Part shown: piece by piece, positions 36,608 through 45,056 of the stretch
Position numbering within the stretch: position 1 is the first letter of the stretch
Layout: every line of letters starts with the position of its first letter
Source of the DNA: AC-32 sp963716865
Lineage (GTDB): Bacteria; Actinomycetota; Thermoleophilia; Gaiellales; Gaiellaceae
DNA: 64,000 bases
Direction of reading: 5' to 3'
NCBI GenBank assembly: GCA_963716865.1
Contig: CAVQUF010000002.1
Coordinates: forward strand, 1-64,000
Translations under genes and position numbers: made by a program
The notes under the pieces: model-generated
Told to the model about the DNA's origin: nothing
What the model saw: the letters and a program-made list of their open reading frames with translations, nothing else
The model's database searches: none

Positions 36608-37779
36608 GCAGGCTCGCGCGTTTCCTCGAGCCGCCGCGGCTGCGCACGCTCGAGGCGGACGACGATCGCCGCGCAACCTGGCTCGAGCTGTTCCTCGACC
36701 TCGTCTTCGTCGCCGCGATCGCCGAGGTCGCGTCGACCCTCAGCGCCGACCCGACGGCGGCCGGCTTCGCACGCTTCCTCGCGCTGTTCATCCCGATCGC
36801 CTGGTCCTGGGCGGGCTTCACGTTCTACGCGACCCGGTTCGACACCGACGACCTCGTCTACCGGCTCCTGACCCTGCTGGGGATGTTCGCGGTCGCCGGG
36901 CTTGCGAGCACCGTCCCGGACGCGTTGCACGGAGGACAGAACAGCTTCGTCGTCGCCTACGTCGCTGTCCGCCTGATCCTGCTCGTTCTGTACGCGCGCG
37001 TCTACGTCGACCTCGAGGTCGCGCGCCCGGTCGCCGGGTGGTTCATGCTCACGTTCGGGGTCGCGGTGTGTGTCTGGCTGGCCTCGCTCGCGGTCCCGGT
37101 GCCCTGGAAGTACCTCCTCTGGGTCGCCGCCATCACCCTCGAGCACGCGGCTCCGATCCGGGCCTGGCGAATGCTCCGCGGCGTGCCGGTCCATCCGAGG
37201 CATATCCCGGAGCGCTTCGGCCTGCTGATCATCATCGTCCTCGGTGAGTCGGTGATCGGCGTCGTGCTCGGCACCGCCGAGGTCAGCTGGACCGTGCTCT
37301 CGGGCGCCGTGGCGTTCGCGGGCTTCCTGATGGCCGCGTCGATCTGGTGGCTCTACTTCGATTTCCTCGATGCCGCCTCGGTCGTCACCCGCAACGTGCG
37401 CAGCGGGATCACGTTCGTCTACGCGCACTACTTCGTCGCAGCGGGAATCGCCGCCCTCGGGGTCGGCGCAAAGCTAGCGATCTTCTCCGTCGAGCCGGGA
37501 ACGCGCTACGAGGAGATCGGCTGGATCGCGGCTGCCGGAACGGCCCTGTGCATGGGGGGGCTCGCGACGATCCAGCTCGCGACGCCGCCGGCCCTCGTGG
37601 ACGCCGACGTGATGCTCCGGCTCGGAACCGCCGCGGTGGCGGCGGTACTGATCGTGCTCTCGGCGTGGCTCTCGCCGGTGCTCGTCCTCTGGCTCCTGGC
37701 CGCTGCTCTCGTGGCCCAGGTCGCGCTGGAGCTCGCGACCCATGAGAGGCACACGGCCTCCCTGCAAGGACCGTTCTAG
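36604..37779 (+). CDS. Low temperature requirement A (LtrA) family membrane protein
   Basis: About 391 residues. The domain opens with RRATWLELFLDLVFVAAIAEVA (the TxxELFxDLvFV signature), then about ten transmembrane helices and an RHIPERFGLLIIIVLGESVIGVV motif typical of LtrA. The function is poorly known. No ATG, GTG or TTG exists in frame near the start of the domain. CTG at 36604 overlaps the upstream stop as CTGA and gives a sensible N-terminus, so I use it. The 3' end overlaps the convergent protease gene by 4 nt. Confidence 0.78.
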   Translation: MSRLARFLEPPRLRTLEADDDRRATWLELFLDLVFVAAIAEVASTLSADPTAAGFARFLALFIPIAWSWAGFTFYATRFDTDDLVYRLLTLLGMFAVAGLASTVPDALHGGQNSFVVAYVAVRLILLVLYARVYVDLEVARPVAGWFMLTFGVAVCVWLASLAVPVPWKYLLWVAAITLEHAAPIRAWRMLRGVPVHPRHIPERFGLLIIIVLGESVIGVVLGTAEVSWTVLSGAVAFAGFLMAASIWWLYFDFLDAASVVTRNVRSGITFVYAHYFVAAGIAALGVGAKLAIFSVEPGTRYEEIGWIAAAGTALCMGGLATIQLATPPALVDADVMLRLGTAAVAAVLIVLSAWLSPVLVLWLLAAALVAQVALELATHERHTASLQGPF

Positions 37780-38717
37780 GAGTCGAGCTCGGCGGGCACC
37801 AGCTCGAGCTCGAGCTCCCGGTCCCCGCGCAGCACCCGCACCGGCACGGGCGCGCCGATCCGCTCGACCACCATCAACCGCTGGATGTCGCCGACGTCGG
37901 CGACCGCCGAGCCGTCGAGCTCCACGATCAGATCCTCCGGGCGCAGGCCCGCCGAGGCCGCGGGCGATCCTTCGACGACGCTCACGACCTCGACGCCGGA
38001 GCTTCGCTCGAGCCGACGGGCGATGCGTGGGGGCAGCGGCCGCGAGCCGCCCGCGATCCCGAGGTACGCGCGCCGGAAGCGGCCTTCCGTCATCAGCGCG
38101 CCGACGATCTGCCGCGTCGCGCGGTTGACGGGCACGGCCAGGCCGAGGCCGACCCCGGCGACCGCCGTGTTGATCCCGACGACCCGACCGGTGCCGTCGG
38201 CGAGCGCGCCGCCGGAGTTGCCGGGGTTGAGCGCGGCGTCGGTCTGGATCACGTTGTCGACGATGCGCCCGCTCTGGGTCGGCAGCGAGCGGCCGAGGGC
38301 GGAGATCACGCCCGCGGTGACCGAGCCAGCGAAGCCGTTCGGATTGCCGATCGCGACCACGAGCTGCCCGACGCGCAGACGTTCCGCGTCGCCGAGCTCG
38401 GCCGCGACGAGATCCGGGGCGTCGCAGCGCAGGACGGCGAGGTCCGAATGCGGGTCCGAGCCGACGACCGCGAACTCGAGCTCGCGGCCGTCCACCAGGG
38501 AGGCCCGCCCGAGCGTGCTGCTCGCGACGACGTGCGCCGAGGTCAGCAGGAAGCCGTCCGGCGTGATCACGACCGCGCTTCCGCCGCCCGTGCGGCGGCC
38601 GTGCGAGACGCGCAGGTTCGCCACGGACGGCGCGAGCCGCTCGGCGACGCCGATCACCGCGTTCGAGTACGCGTCGAGAGCCTCTTCCTCGGACGAAACG
38701 AAGGTCAGGTCGGCCAT
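37776..38717 (-). CDS. HtrA/DegP-type serine protease with PDZ domain
   Basis: 313 residues. Trypsin-like triad His62 (TSAHVVA), Asp92 (PHSDLAVL) and Ser168 (GNSGGAL), then one PDZ domain (about 225-313) with YLGIAGG and GLRPEDLIVELDG. There is no signal peptide or N-terminal membrane helix, unlike most actinobacterial HtrA, so it appears cytoplasmic as annotated. The ATG has a -10 box TAGCTT (38729-38724, minus) 6 nt upstream, divergent from paaG. Confidence 0.9.
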   Translation of the reverse strand: MADLTFVSSEEEALDAYSNAVIGVAERLAPSVANLRVSHGRRTGGGSAVVITPDGFLLTSAHVVASSTLGRASLVDGRELEFAVVGSDPHSDLAVLRCDAPDLVAAELGDAERLRVGQLVVAIGNPNGFAGSVTAGVISALGRSLPTQSGRIVDNVIQTDAALNPGNSGGALADGTGRVVGINTAVAGVGLGLAVPVNRATRQIVGALMTEGRFRRAYLGIAGGSRPLPPRIARRLERSSGVEVVSVVEGSPAASAGLRPEDLIVELDGSAVADVGDIQRLMVVERIGAPVPVRVLRGDRELELELVPAELDS

Positions 38718-38754
38718 GGGCCGAAGCTAGCAACCGGGTTGTAGGCTGCGCCGG

Positions 38755-39525
38755 ATGGCGGAGGTCGAGACCAGCCGAGAGGGCGCGGTGCTGACGATCA
38801 CGCTGAACCGCCCGGACGTCCTCAACGCGTTCACGAGCGAGATGCACCGCCAGCTCGTCGGTGCGTTCAAGGAGGCCCGCGACCCCGACGTGCGGGCGGT
38901 CGTCGTCACCGGCGCCGGCCGAGGTTTCTGCGTCGGGCAGGACCTGAACGAGTTCGGCGAGGCCGCGCGCGACATCGCGGGCCGGCTGCGCGCCGACTAC
39001 CACCCGACCGTGATCGCGGTGCGGGAGCTGGAGAAGCCCGTCATCGCCGCCGTCAACGGGCCCGCCGCGGGTGCCGGCCTCTCGTTCGCGTGCGCGTGCG
39101 ATCTCCGCATCGCCGCCGAGAGCGCGACGTTCGTGCCGGCCTTCATCAACATCGGCCTCGTCCCCGACATGGGCGGCACGTTCTTCGTCTGCCGGCTGCT
39201 CGGCGCCGCCCGCGCGTTCGAGTGGATGACCTCGGGACGCCGGCTGATCGCCGCCGAGGCGCTCGAGTGGGGGCTCGTCTCCCGCGTTGTCCCCGACGAC
39301 GCCCTCGCGGAGGAGGCTGCCGCGTGGGGAGCGGAGCTCGCCGCGATGCCGACCCGCGGGATCGCCCTCTCGAAACGGCTGTTCGACCGCGCAGAGCGGG
39401 CGACGCTCGAGGAGCAGCTCGAGCTCGAGGCCCAGCTGCAGGCGGTCGCGACCCGGACCGATGACTTCCGGGAAGGCGTGGCCGCGTTCCTCGAGAAGCG
39501 CGACCCGAGGTTCGTGGGGTCCTGA
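38755..39525 (+). CDS. paaG: 1,2-epoxyphenylacetyl-CoA isomerase (PaaG-like)
   Basis: 256 residues of the crotonase family. The FCVGQDLNEFG segment and the aspartate in GLVPDMGGTFF (in place of the second hydratase Glu) are characteristic of PaaG, which converts ring-1,2-epoxyphenylacetyl-CoA to the oxepin. This fits paaABCD at 42-44 kb. ATG at 38755 has -10 box TAGGCT (38742-38747) 7 nt upstream. A related enoyl-CoA isomerase function cannot be excluded. Confidence 0.82.
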   Translation: MAEVETSREGAVLTITLNRPDVLNAFTSEMHRQLVGAFKEARDPDVRAVVVTGAGRGFCVGQDLNEFGEAARDIAGRLRADYHPTVIAVRELEKPVIAAVNGPAAGAGLSFACACDLRIAAESATFVPAFINIGLVPDMGGTFFVCRLLGAARAFEWMTSGRRLIAAEALEWGLVSRVVPDDALAEEAAAWGAELAAMPTRGIALSKRLFDRAERATLEEQLELEAQLQAVATRTDDFREGVAAFLEKRDPRFVGS

Positions 39526-39545
39526 GCCCTCGTTAGGATCGGCGC

Positions 39546-40169
39546 ATGGAGCCCACCGACGAGGCGCCGCCCGAGCGACTCCCGGCACCACCGGAGGTCA
39601 CAGAGCATCCGATCCGGCTCGTCGTCACCGACGACCTGCAGCGCAGTCGGCTCACGGTCTTCTTCCGCGCCATCCTCGCGATCCCGGTCTTCATCTGGCT
39701 CACACTCTGGAGCGTCGTCGCGTTCCTCGCGTGGATCGCCGCCTGGTTCGCCGCGGTCTTCACGGCGCAGGTCCCCGACGGCCTGCACCGGTTCATGGCG
39801 GCGTTCCTTCGCTACCGCACCCACGTGTACGCGTACGCCTTTCTCATCGCCGATCCGTACCCGGGGTTCTCGGGCGCGGCCGGCTACCCCATCGACCTCG
39901 AGGTCGACCCGCCCGTACGGCAGAGCCGGCTGACGGTCTTCTTCCGCGTGATCCTGGCGATTCCCGCGCTCCTGCTCTCCAACATCCTCAGCCAGGTCTC
40001 GCAGCTCCTCGCCATATTCAGCTGGTTCGTCGCGCTCGTCACCGGGCGCGTCCCGGAGGGGGTTCGCAACTTCGCCGCGTTCGCGCTGCGGGTGGAGACG
40101 CAGACGTTCGGGTACGTGATGCTCCTGACGGAGCGCTACCCGAGCTTCAACGTCGGCATCCAGGCCTGA
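39546..40169 (+). CDS. DUF4389 membrane protein
   Basis: 207 residues containing two copies of one module: QRSRLTVFFRAILAIPVFIWL (about 32-52) and RQSRLTVFFRVILAIPALLLS (about 126-146). Each is followed by a second helix and a V/TPxGxxxF segment, and each half ends with an aromatic-rich YPGF or YPSF. Function unknown. ATG has -10 box TAGGAT (39534-39539) 6 nt upstream. No operon partner is apparent. Confidence 0.85.
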   Translation: MEPTDEAPPERLPAPPEVTEHPIRLVVTDDLQRSRLTVFFRAILAIPVFIWLTLWSVVAFLAWIAAWFAAVFTAQVPDGLHRFMAAFLRYRTHVYAYAFLIADPYPGFSGAAGYPIDLEVDPPVRQSRLTVFFRVILAIPALLLSNILSQVSQLLAIFSWFVALVTGRVPEGVRNFAAFALRVETQTFGYVMLLTERYPSFNVGIQA

Positions 40170-40365
40170 GCGCCGCCGCGCGGCCCGTTTGACTCATATC
40201 TCACGAGCGTGGTAGGACCGGCGCGACGTTTCGGGTCCGAGGCGACGGAGGTGGCAGGAGGGCATGGGGCGACGGCGTCGGCTGAGCGCAAGCCGGAGGC
40301 GTGCCGTCGCGAGGCCGCGTAACCGGCTCGGATCGGGATCGCACCCGACTCAAAGGAGGTTGACC

Positions 40366-41979
40366 ATGTCTGCGCGAACGCGATTTGCGCGGGTGCTGCT
40401 GGCGATCGCGGTGGTGGTCGCTGTCGCCGTAGCGATTGCAGCTGCCGCCGCGCGTCCGACCGCCCACCGTGCGGTTGTGCACCACGGCAGCCAGAGCCTG
40501 TCGTGGCAGGACTGCGGCGGCGGGTACCAGTGCGCGAGCCTGAAGGCCCCGCGCGACTACAAGAAGCCGAACGGGCCGACGTTCACCGTGGCGATCACCC
40601 GGCTGCCGGCGAAAGAGGCGCGGATCGGGGCGCTGTTCGTCAACTTCGGAGGCCCGGGCGGCACGGCCGTCGACGCGGTCCAGTCGTTCGGCGGCGACCT
40701 GTTCTCGGCCGTCAACGACCACTTCGACATCGTCGGTGTCGATCCGCGCGGCGTCGGCCAGACCCAGCCGTCCGTGGATTGCAACGTGAACCAGGAGACC
40801 GACGGCATCTACGCACAGCCGTTCGTGACGCCGTTCAACCTCGACGTCAAGGCGCTCGTCGCCAAGGACAAGGCGTACGTGAAGCGGTGCAAGCAGCTGA
40901 ACGGCAGCGTGCTCCGCTACATCACGACCGGCAACACCGCGCGGGACATGGACCGGGTCCGGGCGGCGATGGGGGACGAGAAGCTGAACTACTTCGGCTT
41001 CTCGTACGGCACGTTCCTGGGCGCGACCTATGCCAGCCTCTTCCCCCACAACTACCGCGCGATGGTGCTTGACGGACCTGTCGACGTGACGACGTACATC
41101 GACCATCCGTCGCAGGGCCTGCGCGAGCAGTCCCAGGGCTTCGAGCGGGCGCTCGGGAGGTTCTTCCAGGCGTGCGCGGCGGACCAGGCCACGTGCGGGT
41201 TCGGGGGAAGCGACCCGGCCGACGCGTTCCAGCAGCTGATCGACCAGGCGTATGCCCATCCGATTCCGGCGCCGGGCGCGGACGATTCGCGGCCGGTGGA
41301 CGGCGACGATTTGATCGGGGGAGCCGCACTCGGGATGTATGCCAAGCAGCTCTGGCCGCTTCTCGTCGGTGCTCTGCAAGGGGCGCAGGCCGGTGACGGG
41401 ACGCTGTTCCGGATCCTCGCGGACGCCTTCTACAGCCGGAACGACGACGGCACCTACGACCCGATCAGCGACCGCTACTTCCTGATCGGGGCCGCCGACC
41501 AGCACTACAAGCCGGGAATCAAGCGCTACCTCCGCGCAGGCAATCAGTCGTGGGGACTGTTCGACCACGCGTGGTGGAACACCGGTTACGGCGAGCTGAG
41601 CTACGGCCTCTACGGGCCGAACTCGAACGGCGTGTTCGACGGCCCGTTCCGCACGTCGGCCTCGGCGCCGACCGCGCTCGAGGTCGCGACGACGTACGAC
41701 CCGGCGACGCCGTACAAGGGCGCTCTCCGGACCGCCGCGACGCTCGGCAACGTGCGGCTGTTGACGATGCGCGGCGACGGGCACACCGCCTACGGCGGCA
41801 ACTCGCCCTGCATCGACGACGCCGTGAATCAGTACATCGAGACGCTCGCGCTTCCGGCCGTGGGAACGGTCTGTCAGCAGGATGTCCCGTTCGCCGCCGC
41901 CGCGGCTGCAACGGCGCAGTCGTTGCGGAAGATCATGGAGTACCACGTGCGCGCGGAGCCGCACTCCGTGCCGCGCTGA
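40366..41979 (+). CDS. Secreted alpha/beta hydrolase (tripeptidyl aminopeptidase-like, S33)
   Basis: 537 residues. An N-terminal hydrophobic signal or anchor (VLLAIAVVVAVAVAIAAAAA, about 10-29) precedes an alpha/beta-hydrolase domain with FGGPGGT (oxyanion), nucleophile Ser213 in GFSYGT, and a C-terminal TAP-like domain carrying the Asp (TYDPATPY) and His (GDGHTAYG). It probably cleaves N-terminal peptides outside the cell. The ATG has a strong ribosome-binding site AAAGGAGGT 6 nt upstream, in contrast to most genes here. Confidence 0.9.
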   Translation: MSARTRFARVLLAIAVVVAVAVAIAAAAARPTAHRAVVHHGSQSLSWQDCGGGYQCASLKAPRDYKKPNGPTFTVAITRLPAKEARIGALFVNFGGPGGTAVDAVQSFGGDLFSAVNDHFDIVGVDPRGVGQTQPSVDCNVNQETDGIYAQPFVTPFNLDVKALVAKDKAYVKRCKQLNGSVLRYITTGNTARDMDRVRAAMGDEKLNYFGFSYGTFLGATYASLFPHNYRAMVLDGPVDVTTYIDHPSQGLREQSQGFERALGRFFQACAADQATCGFGGSDPADAFQQLIDQAYAHPIPAPGADDSRPVDGDDLIGGAALGMYAKQLWPLLVGALQGAQAGDGTLFRILADAFYSRNDDGTYDPISDRYFLIGAADQHYKPGIKRYLRAGNQSWGLFDHAWWNTGYGELSYGLYGPNSNGVFDGPFRTSASAPTALEVATTYDPATPYKGALRTAATLGNVRLLTMRGDGHTAYGGNSPCIDDAVNQYIETLALPAVGTVCQQDVPFAAAAAATAQSLRKIMEYHVRAEPHSVPR

Positions 41980-42025
41980 GCATCTCTTGGGGGCCGCTCG
42001 GCTGGAAAGGCCGGGCGGCCTCCGC

Positions 42026-42511
42026 TCAGATCGTCTTGAACTGCTCGAACGGCTGGCGGCAGCTGCGGCAATAGCGCAGCGAGCGGCACGGCGTCGGGCC
42101 GAAGATGTTCTCCAGCGCGGTGTCCCGCGAGCCGCAGTACGGGCAGCGGAAGCCGTTCGACTCGAGCTGGACGAGCGTCGGCGCCGCGGCCTCGCGAAGA
42201 TGCGGGGGCGAGAAGCCGGCCGCGCGGAGCTTCTCCCGTCCCTCGTCGGTGATGCGGTCGGTCGACCACGAGTCGTCGAGCACGACCTCGACCTCGGGCT
42301 GGACGCCGAGCTCGGCGATCCGCGCGGCCATCTGCTCGCGCATGACCTCGAGCGCGGGGCAGCCGAGGAACGTCGGGGTGAACTCGACGTGCACCCGCTC
42401 GTCCTCGACCCGGACGTCGCGGATGACGCCGAGGTCGACCACTGAGATCACCGGGATCTCCGGGTCTGGAACCTCGGCCAGCGCCTCCCAGACCTGCTCG
42501 ACGGTTACCAC
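42026..42511 (-). CDS. paaD: Phenylacetyl-CoA epoxidase subunit PaaD
   Basis: 161 residues. The MIP18-like domain (VPDPEIPVISVVDLGVIRDV; FTPTFLGCPALEVM) is followed by a C-terminal zinc ribbon, CPYCGS and CRSCRQPF. PaaD is needed for maturation of the PaaABC epoxidase. GTG at 42511 overlaps the paaC stop (42505-42507). It is the last gene of the minus-strand paaABCD operon. Confidence 0.92.
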   Translation of the reverse strand: MVTVEQVWEALAEVPDPEIPVISVVDLGVIRDVRVEDERVHVEFTPTFLGCPALEVMREQMAARIAELGVQPEVEVVLDDSWSTDRITDEGREKLRAAGFSPPHLREAAAPTLVQLESNGFRCPYCGSRDTALENIFGPTPCRSLRYCRSCRQPFEQFKTI

Positions 42512-43120
42512 GTCGTGCCCGGCGGCTGGGAGCGCCGGACCTCCGTCATGACCCCCCAGAGCTCGGCGAGCTCCGGCGTGTGGCCGTTCCTGAGCCCCGG
42601 GTCGGTGACGGCTGCGGCGAGTGGGCGCAGCTCCTCGAGCGCGGCCTGAAAGCGCGGCTCGCCCGAGAGCCGGTCGAACCACATCTCGGCGTGGATCCGG
42701 TGGTAGGCCTCCTCGCGGTCGATCTTCGCGGCCAGCCCCGCGAGCTCCGCGTCGTCGGAGCCCTTGAGGAGCCCGAGGCGCTCCGTCGTCGGCCGTCTCG
42801 TAGAGGTAGTGCCGCGCGATCGTGTGCTCCCAGCCCGGCAGCCGCAGCTCGACGAGCTGCGCGCAGCGGTACTCGTCGGGCTCACGGTCGAAGGCAAGCG
42901 CGTCGGCGGTCGTGCCGAGGTCGCGAGCGGCCAGCTCGTAGAGCGCGCGCGCGTGGCCGACCTCGTTCTGGGCGATCGACGAGAACGCGACGTCCTCCTC
43001 CAGGAACGGCGCCACGCCGGTCCACTCGGAGTCGCGCCAGCCGAGGATCAGCTCGTCGTCAGCGATCCCGAGGAGCAGCTGTGCCCGCTCGCTCACGTGC
43101 CTGAGCACGGGGGAGACCAT
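42505..43120 (-). pseudogene. paaC: paaC, frameshifted
   Basis: PaaC structural subunit of phenylacetyl-CoA epoxidase. The first part (ATG 43120) reads RAQLLLGIADDELILGWRDSEW, EDVAFSSIAQNEVGHA and IARHYLYETADD. Near 42785-42795 one base is gained or lost, and the remainder (ERLGLLKGSDDAELAGLAAKIDREEAYHRIHAEMW to VMTEVRR) continues in another frame to the stop at 42505. Everything else is conserved, so either a very recent mutation or an indel error. If real, the epoxidase would be inactive. Confidence 0.82.
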
Positions 43121-43122
43121 GT

Positions 43123-43222
43123 TTCCCCCGTGAGCCCCCTTCTTCGGCGCAGCGACGAAACGGCCGCCGTCTGGCTCCCGCCGGGCAAAGCCCGGCTCCG
43201 CCGGTTGATCGTCGTCGCCCTA
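43123..43222. repeat. Composite hairpin repeat, copy F
   Basis: Lies between paaB and paaC. TTCCCCC (43123-43129) and GAGCCCCCT start it; the right part is GCCGGGC-AAA-GCCCGGC (43180-43196), then TTGATCGTCGTCGCCCTAGG. Counterpart at 4169-4310. It also contains GACGAAACGGCC (43154-43165), as at 6708-6719. Confidence 0.55.
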
Positions 43223-43528
43223 GGTGGTCTTTCGGATCGTGTGCGTACCCGCGCGCTCACGTGCCTCCTTCAGCTTCTCCTTGAGCGGATAGCCGTCGAC
43301 GCGGTGGTAATTGCGGTTCAGCTCGTCGACGAAGTCGTCGATCGGGTGGACGGCGTCGCGGGGGACGATCCAGAGCGCGGCCGACTCGCCCCGGCGGCCG
43401 TACTGCTCGCGGGCATACCAGTCCGCGAACCGCTCGTCGGGCGCCTCGATCGAGCCCGCGTGCTGGAAAGCCTGGCCCTTCCGCTCCTGTCTGAACACTT
43501 CCCAGATCGTGGTCGCCACCGCCTCCAA
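43220..43528 (-). CDS. paaB: Phenylacetyl-CoA epoxidase subunit PaaB
   Basis: About 102 residues. TTIWEVFRQERKGQAFQHAGSIEAPDERFADWYAREQYGRRGES matches the WEVFxRxxxGxxHxHxGSxxAPD pattern of PaaB, the small subunit that bridges PaaAC heterodimers. The start is uncertain: TTG at 43528 abuts the palindrome, while GTG at 43519 (99 residues) has GGAGG only 2 nt upstream. It follows paaA by 20 nt in the operon. Confidence 0.88.
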   Translation of the reverse strand: MEAVATTIWEVFRQERKGQAFQHAGSIEAPDERFADWYAREQYGRRGESAALWIVPRDAVHPIDDFVDELNRNYHRVDGYPLKEKLKEARERAGTHTIRKTT

Positions 43529-43544
43529 GTAACAGTCTGTTACA
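43528..43544. repeat. 17-bp palindrome AGTAACAG-T-CTGTTACA
   Basis: Fills almost the whole 20-nt gap between paaA and paaB. Third copy of the palindrome seen at 14575 and 31872. Confidence 0.6.
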
Positions 43545-43548
43545 AGGA

Positions 43549-44451
43549 TCAGGCCGCGTCGGCGAGCAGGACCTGCCGCACCCAGGCCGAGCTCTCACGG
43601 GCCTGGCGCCGGAGGTCGAGCCGGTCGGCCGTCTTCGGCCCGTGGCCGGTGACCACGTTCTTGAGCTCGTCCCAGTCGGGCTCGGTGAAGTGCCAGCGCC
43701 CGGTCTCCTCGTCCTTGCGCAGCCCGGGATCGGGCACGGTCAGCCCGAGCTCCCAGATCTGCGGCACGTAGCCGTCGAGGAACTGCTGGCGCGCCTCGTC
43801 GTTGGCCTGGGTCTTGATCCGCCAGAGGTAGGTCGGGTCCTCGTCGGGCGGGATCGGGTTGCCGTGGAACTGCATGAGCGGGCCCCACCAGCGGTCGAGC
43901 GCCTCCTGGACGAGCGCGCGCTGGTCGTCGGTCCCGAGCATCATCGTCAGCACGACGTCGCGGCCGTGGAGGATGTGGAACGACTCCTCCCAGCAGATCT
44001 TCTTCATGATCCGCGCGTACGGCGCGTACGAGCACTTGAGCAGCGCCTTCTGGCTGATGATCGCGGCGGCGTCCACGAGCCAGGCGATCACGCCCACGTC
44101 GCCCCAGGTCTTCGTCGGGTAGTGGAAGACGTTGTGGAACTTCGACTTCCCGGAGATCAGGTCGTCGAGGCACTGCTCGCGGGGCTTGCCCAGGTCCTCG
44201 ACCACGCGGTAGATCAGCTGCGCGTGCCCGACCTCGTCCTGCACCTTCGCGGTCAGCGCGAGCTTGCGCTGGAGCGTGGGCGCGCGCAGGATCCACTCGC
44301 GCTCAGGGAGCACGCCCATCAGCTCCGAGTTGGCGTGCATCTCGATGAACTTGCGCAGCCGCGCGCGGTACTCGTCCGGCATCCAGTCGTCGGTCTCGAC
44401 CTGGCCGCCGGACTGGACGTACTCGAGGAACTCCTGCTTGCGCTGCTCCAT
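43549..44451 (-). CDS. paaA: Phenylacetyl-CoA epoxidase catalytic subunit PaaA
   Basis: 300 residues. The diiron-site helices are visible as KVQDEVGHAQL and CWEESFHILHGRD, and the sequence MGVLPEREWILRAPTLQRKLALTAK upstream is diagnostic. PaaA inserts oxygen into phenylacetyl-CoA to form the 1,2-epoxide. The ATG is separated by only 2 nt from the PaaR-type operator (44454-44467), so the promoter is occluded by the repressor and the mRNA is probably leaderless. First gene of paaABCD. Confidence 0.96.
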   Translation of the reverse strand: MEQRKQEFLEYVQSGGQVETDDWMPDEYRARLRKFIEMHANSELMGVLPEREWILRAPTLQRKLALTAKVQDEVGHAQLIYRVVEDLGKPREQCLDDLISGKSKFHNVFHYPTKTWGDVGVIAWLVDAAAIISQKALLKCSYAPYARIMKKICWEESFHILHGRDVVLTMMLGTDDQRALVQEALDRWWGPLMQFHGNPIPPDEDPTYLWRIKTQANDEARQQFLDGYVPQIWELGLTVPDPGLRKDEETGRWHFTEPDWDELKNVVTGHGPKTADRLDLRRQARESSAWVRQVLLADAA

Positions 44452-44453
44452 AA

Positions 44454-44467
44454 CGAACGATCGTTAG
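44454..44467. promoter_or_regulatory. PaaR-type operator between paaA and tetR
   Basis: CGAACGATCGTTAG fits exactly the pseudo-palindrome CNAACGNNCGTTNG that I recall for the TetR-family repressor PaaR of Thermus. It overlaps the -10 box TAGGCT (44465-44470) of the regulator gene and the likely -10 TAACGA of paaA, so one bound dimer would block both promoters. Confidence 0.75.
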
Positions 44468-44477
44468 GCTACCAAGC

Positions 44478-45056
44478 GTGTCCGAGAGACGCGCGGAGCT
44501 GACCCGCCAGGCAGCACGCCTCTTCGCCCAGAAGGGCTACCACGGAACCTCGATCGGGGAGATCGCGGACGCCCTCGGGGTCCAGAAGGGCTCGCTCTAC
44601 GCGCACATCGAGTCGAAGCAGGACCTGCTCTACGAGACGATGCTCGAGGGCGCGCACGCCTTCCACGCGGGGCTCGACGCCATTCCGGACGACCTGCGGC
44701 CTGCCGAGAAGATCAGGCTCGCGCTGCGCTCGCACCTGCGCGTGGTCGCGGACCAGCTCGACGTCGCGACCGTCTTCGTGCAGGAGTGGCGCTACCTCGA
44801 GGGCGAGCGGCGCGGCGAGATCCTCGGCGAGCGCCGCCGCTACGAGGAGCGGATCCGGGCGCTCTTCCGGGAGGGGCGCGATCTGGGCGAGCTGCGCAGC
44901 GACCTCGACGACGCGACCGCCGCGCTGCTCGCGCTCTCGGCCGCGAACTGGGCGTACACGTGGCTCCAGCCGGGGCGCGACACGGACGAGCTCGCCGACC
45001 GCTTCTACCGGTTGCTGATCGACGGCATGCGCGGCTACGCAACGCCGACGGCCTAG
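44478..45056 (+). CDS. paaR: TetR-family regulator, probable PaaR
   Basis: 192 residues. N-terminal helix-turn-helix RQAARLFAQKGYHGTSIGEIADALGVQKGSLYAHIESKQDLLYE (about 10-53), then a ligand-binding domain. It is divergent from paaABCD, with a palindromic operator in the 26-nt gap. By position and operator it is the phenylacetyl-CoA-responsive repressor. GTG has -10 box TAGGCT 7 nt upstream (autorepression expected). Its end overlaps the convergent gene by 4 nt. Confidence 0.88.
   Translation: MSERRAELTRQAARLFAQKGYHGTSIGEIADALGVQKGSLYAHIESKQDLLYETMLEGAHAFHAGLDAIPDDLRPAEKIRLALRSHLRVVADQLDVATVFVQEWRYLEGERRGEILGERRRYEERIRALFREGRDLGELRSDLDDATAALLALSAANWAYTWLQPGRDTDELADRFYRLLIDGMRGYATPTA

Noticed and set aside
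41985..42022. Intrinsic terminator between the S33 hydrolase and paaD
   Set aside because: GGCCG and CGGCC arms can pair but the stem is short and interrupted, with no T tract; too weak to annotate.
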